Below, in pieces: positions 59,672 to 64,000 of a stretch of 64,000 nucleotides of DNA. The notes beneath the pieces were generated by a model that had not been told where the DNA came from, searched no databases, and worked only from the letters and a program-made list of their open reading frames with translations. Source of the stretch: Syngnathus acus (taxonomy: Eukaryota; Chordata; Actinopteri; Syngnathiformes; Syngnathidae). Where the stretch lies: contig NC_051094.1 of assembly GCF_901709675.1 (NCBI RefSeq), positions 7,684,501 through 7,748,500 of the forward strand, in the 5' to 3' direction. The number at the start of each line of letters is the position of its first letter. Position 1 is the first letter of the stretch. A program made the position numbers and the translations under genes.

Positions 59672-62600
59672 CATGCATTAGTTGAGACTTAAAATAAGAG
59701 TAATTTGGAGGATTAAAAACAAAATTTGTTTTTAATGGAAAAAAGGGAAGACAATATGGTTCTGCTTTGTTATCTCGAGTTACACCGAAACTTTTCTATC
59801 TTGCAATGTCAGTAATTTTTGTGCAGTATTGCTCCCTAACCAACCACACAATCAACAAAAAAACAACGCTACTGGCAGAGCAAATTGGAAACAAGAAAGA
59901 GAGCTTCAAATGCGACTCGGTGGGTGTTACGATTTCTTCAGGGTAACAATAAATACATAAGCATATCAAGGTTTTCCAGAGGAAAGATGTACCTTGTTCT
60001 TTACTTGCTTAATTTAGCTCATTATGAAGGGCCAGCTTTATCCCGCCCTACACACTACAGGGCCAATAGCAAGTACAGATCTTGTTACCATGACAACTAG
60101 CGATGAAACTAGAAGTGGCAGTACGTAGAGTCCAAAATCTAAAGATTCAAGATTCAAGAAAAGCAAATGCGAACTGAGCACGCGCAAGCTTCCACAAAGA
60201 CTATTAATAGTACGATTGATTTCGGCTTTTACCAGTGTGACCGTTGTTAAACTGTTTCCTAAAAAGTTACAGACAATTTGGTCATCTGTCCATCTCCTTC
60301 TCATTAGGCTGGCAGAATATTCCGGCAGACTTGGATTTCCGAACCCAGAGCTTCAGTTCGGTGAAGCAACCCTGCTAACCACTGTGGACCATGGCAGAAA
60401 TTATGCAATAATAATTGCTCTCAATGGGAAATTGAGTACCAGTACCACGGAGAGGACTCAGTTCCCTAAACAACAGAAAAGATGAGATCACCCTGCATGT
60501 GTTTATCTTTTAGTATATGCGACAAAGGTTGTCAGCACTGTGTCAGCTCTCCCAAGGTGTTTCATTAGTGTGCTTGCTATGTCTCATTTCTCCTTTCACA
60601 TCTGACCCTGCTGGCTTGTATGAAAAGAAAAGTCACAAATGTATGTGTGCCTGTGGCTTGCACAACCAAACAGGTGGACTCTTTCTGCATTCTTCCACTC
60701 GGCACCTCTCTCCTCTTTTTATCACGTTTGCTCCATGTCAGTCTCGCTTGGGTGATTTAGGCACGTCACGCATTTGACAAGGAGGACAGTACTTGGAGAT
60801 GTCACTATGGCAACCGAGTGTGCTGACTGACAGCTAGTCAAGCTTGTAGTGAGCATCCACCAGAGAGGCCAGCAAAGACAATAAGCGTGGGAATGGGGAA
60901 GAAGTTTTCTCAAAATAAAAAAGACATTTATTCATTTATTAAATAAATAAATATCATTCACTCCAGTGCAAGTTATAGTTATAACTTGACAGCTATGCTC
61001 GGCCTTCATTCAATAATAAAAAATTAACTGTGCAAAATTTTGCATTGCTCATATGTCTGTGATTCAAATTTGATAGCTATCAGGACTAAAACACAAATAT
61101 TTGAACCCTGCACCCAAAATTGTCTGCTTCAAATTAAAAAGCAGACTTACTGTGTCTGTGTTTTTGGAGACTTGTTGGTCTCCCAATGACAGACATGCCT
61201 ACCAAATTCCATGTTTCTAAATAAAAATGTCTCTGGGGCGGATGTAATATAGTTGGGGTTTTTTTCACAACCAACATTACACCCACGAGAATGAAGAGAC
61301 CTGCAAAATCTGCTTCCGAGTATGCCACAGCCCTCGAAATGTCTATTAATTTAAGAGTGAAGAAGAAACACAGCAATTTGAAGTGGACCCAAACGAGATG
61401 CTTAATTATATAGAAAGTTGGCACTCTAATAGTACAAAAAGGAGTTTGTGTGACAGTCAAAGCTCAGTAGGGGCAGGAAGGAAACGTTTCAAAAGATGCA
61501 AATGAGCGGCCCATCAACAGATCACCCCTAAATTGAATTCACGCATGGCCGCACATTTTCCAAAACAATCCCGCTGGTTTGTTCCCAGCTGTCAGCTGCT
61601 GGATTCCACCACACAATACAGCACGTTGCCTCTCGCTCCAAAAACTTGTGAATGGAACCCAAGGCCTTTCACATTCATCTGAATCAAAGGCAAAAGTCAG
61701 AAGGACTCAAAACAACACGAAACACAAAAGACGGATGGCAACGAGGAAAGTGGGAAAATGAACACACTAAACTCAGTGTGGTTGTTGGAGTTGTGTAACA
61801 TCGTTTAATCAAGATGTGGATACTGTGCAGGGAATTATATGGTCTTTTATAAATAAGGTTTGTAAATCCATGTAAAGTAGCTCAATGTAATACAATTGAC
61901 CTCAAAATATTACTTTACGCAAACTTCATATTGTTTTGTAAAAATATGTCTTAATTACAATTCATTGACATTTTTGCCCTATATATGATCAGACTTTTTT
62001 CAATAACATTTGACAGAATTGGCTTGGAGCGTTATTTTATTTCATTTTGTTTTTTATAAAATACGACAAACGGTATTTTTTATTGTAAAGAATTACTTTT
62101 TAAATAAATGTTATCTCACACAAAATGAAAAATGACTTCTACTTCAGTTCTATTTTAATTCTATTGTTTTATTTTCTATTGTGAGACATGATTGAGTAAA
62201 ATGACATGTACCAATCTATTTTTTAATTTCATTTTTTAAAGATATTCTCGCAAAAGTGACGGCATGCATTTATATTTTTTTCATCAAATTAAATCTCTTA
62301 CAAAAACACACTTGATTTCTCACACAGACAAACATTAACACACAGATGCCAGTCAATTGTCTCACTGAAAGTTTGCAAAGCTTAAAACAAAACACTGCCT
62401 CTGTCGCTAAAGAGAAACCTCGCACGCATCAAATGAATAAGAACACAAAACACGACGGTAATCCCAGGCATGCTCTGTGCAGGATTAAGAACACGGGTCA
62501 ACATGGACAGCAGCCCACAAACAAATATTAAAGTGGCACACGGCAACGAGCTTTGCCAGCCGAGGTACACAAATGTCAGGTGTAAGGCGGGTCTTGGACG

Positions 62601-64000
62601 CAGACCTACAGCAGAATATCCTCACGGTAGAAACAAAACAAAAGGCTCACAGCACAGCTGCCAGGCGAAGGAGATTGAGCAAATTTGGAGTCCTTCTATC
62701 ATCAGATGATTGAGTGGTACGAATGCTTGACCCATTTTAGTTACAACTTCACTATATGATTGACAGAGGGGCCACTGGAGAAAAGAGTTTGAAATCGTTC
62801 ATTCAAAATGGGAGCCCTTCATTAACTGAAGTCTACACAAGAGAACTTGGGGTTGACATAAATGCAGATTGTTAGTTTAACAAAAATAAAATGTCATCGT
62901 TTAAAAACAAGTGGAGGTTAGATGAGAAGAAAGAAAGCATAATAAAGAAAAAAGACAAAAGTACAAGAATATCCAAATCACTGCAAATATTTAATAAAAG
63001 AAAATGTGTGAGAGTGTGCATGAGAGGGAGAGAGAGATTTAAAGAGTGTAAAGTAGATTTTTAAATTCAATATGGCTTCTCTGTTTACATAGTATTTTAA
63101 AACAAAATGTAAGGTACACATTTTTTTTTTTTTAAAAACAAATAAACCTTAACATTAATATTGTTTGACTGATCAAAGATTGTTAACTCCAAATCTTTTA
63201 ATTTGCATGAGATGAAAAAATGACAATGCTGTTGTTGAGTCAGAACAAAAAGAGAAGGCAACAAATAATGTTAAAAGTAAAAGGTTACATTTACACTCTG
63301 TCGCCTTTTTAAGAGTTTATTTTCCAATGCGTGCACGCATGCCGGCTGTGTAGTCATCAAGTTGGCAAAGCCTCATTTAGTTATTCACATCACACTCAAA
63401 GTCGAGTGTTTTCTACAGCCTGAAGGCACTCGCTTAATGCTGACTTTAGCACGACGCCACATAATTCCTCTCCACTTCTACTGACGCAACTGATAAACTG
63501 AAAAGATGACAAAAAATATATATTTTACTGACGCTAATCCTTTCAAACTTTAATTAAAGACTTGAGAAGATGAAGCATTTTTATTATCATTGTTCACATA
63601 CTCCATTTTGACTTAGCCACCGTGATAATTGAGCTTCACAACAGTTTGAAGCGTTTTCTCCCCTCTCACCGCCACAATTCTCCATGTCAACAACTAAGGA
63701 CAATTTGCCGCGTGAAGATCAAAGATAACAAAATTTGCTAAAATTTGGTTACCTGCATGAGTCAGTTTTCGCTGTGATTGCCTTTGTGCAGTCGAACCGC
63801 TAAAGTAAAACAACTTTTGATTTATTCAGAAGTACTAATATTGGGAATGACTTTTTTTTTTTTTTTCCAATCATACCATAATTACCAAAGGTTTTCTGCT
63901 TCAAATGAGTCTGCTTATGTCACACTAGCACCTACGTAGAGAGGATATATTTATCTTTCATATCTTTTTGATGTTGGCTAAAATGAGGTTTAGCAAAGCG
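59672..64000. other. Non-coding stretch, nothing gene-like
   Basis: Starts just after a 16-base poly-A run (about 59656-59671). Contains the shared word 'aaagattcaagattcaaga' at 60141-60159, (AAAT)n words at about 60935-60950, a GA-rich patch at 63010-63045, and T runs at about 63119-63133 and 63851-63866. Open frames up to 108 codons (for example 61134-61460 minus) have no recognisable motif. 61.8-62.3 kb is especially AT-rich. Confidence 0.65.
60141..60159. mobile_element. Second copy of the 'attcaagattcaag' repeat word
   Basis: The 19-mer 'aaagattcaagattcaaga' is identical to the one at 36.75 kb. The sequences differ after it ('aaagcaaatgcg' here). It is probably the worn end of a retroelement tail. 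Nothing upstream identifies the family. Confidence 0.4.

Noticed and set aside
1-64000. CRISPR arrays, operons, ribosome-binding sites, phage or plasmid features.
   Set aside because: No regularly spaced identical repeats with unique spacers and no prokaryotic gene arrangement are present; the sequence is eukaryotic.

Overview
The window reads as a gene-free stretch of an AT-rich vertebrate genome, most likely a spiny-rayed (acanthomorph) teleost. The evidence is the repeats: a tRNA-derived SINE of the type common in acanthomorph fish, a TA-flanked miniature inverted-repeat element with the fish-typical terminus 'ccgtattttccgcac', several pieces of the fish interspersed repeat that carries 'cctatcccagc' and 'gcatgttctccccgtgcctg', and an L2-type 3' tail ending in (ATT)n. 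Family names are from memory, not from a database search. The closest match I recall for the SINE is in pipefish and seahorses, but I would not rely on that.

No protein-coding exon, tRNA, rRNA or microRNA gene could be supported on either strand. Open frames are short, overlap one another on both strands, cross microsatellites and poly-A runs, and resemble no protein family I know, with one exception. The exception is a broken LINE ORF1 on the minus strand at about 53.0-53.4 kb, with internal stops and a frameshift. The window could be intergenic or lie inside a large intron; the sequence does not decide this.

Layout. 0-4 kb: a near-perfect solo transposon hairpin (300-375), a CT microsatellite and one decayed interspersed repeat. 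4-21 kb: mostly unique sequence, with repeat relics near 11.9 and 15.2 kb and three patches of clustered transcription-factor-like motifs (14.83-14.94, 15.75-15.90 and 17.68-17.76 kb) that are the best candidates for conserved cis-regulatory elements. 21-30 kb: a three-copy 78-83 bp tandem repeat, a TG microsatellite, and a 359 bp miniature transposon that has amplified a 65 bp piece of itself and holds a fragment of another repeat. 32-37 kb: a decayed TAGGA-type array, TAAA, CA and GA/GT microsatellites, a 15-base C run and an L2-type tail. 40-49 kb: a decayed 'aagaccaagtcaagacc' array, two short tandem duplications and a purine-rich tract. 50-60 kb: three long G runs, the SINE, the LINE ORF1 relic, and a 120 bp higher-order tandem repeat inside a probable DNA-transposon remnant. 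60-64 kb: unique AT-rich sequence.

No new gene system was found. The observations most worth checking are the self-amplified miniature transposon, the 120/32 bp nested repeat, and the three motif clusters at 14.8-17.8 kb.
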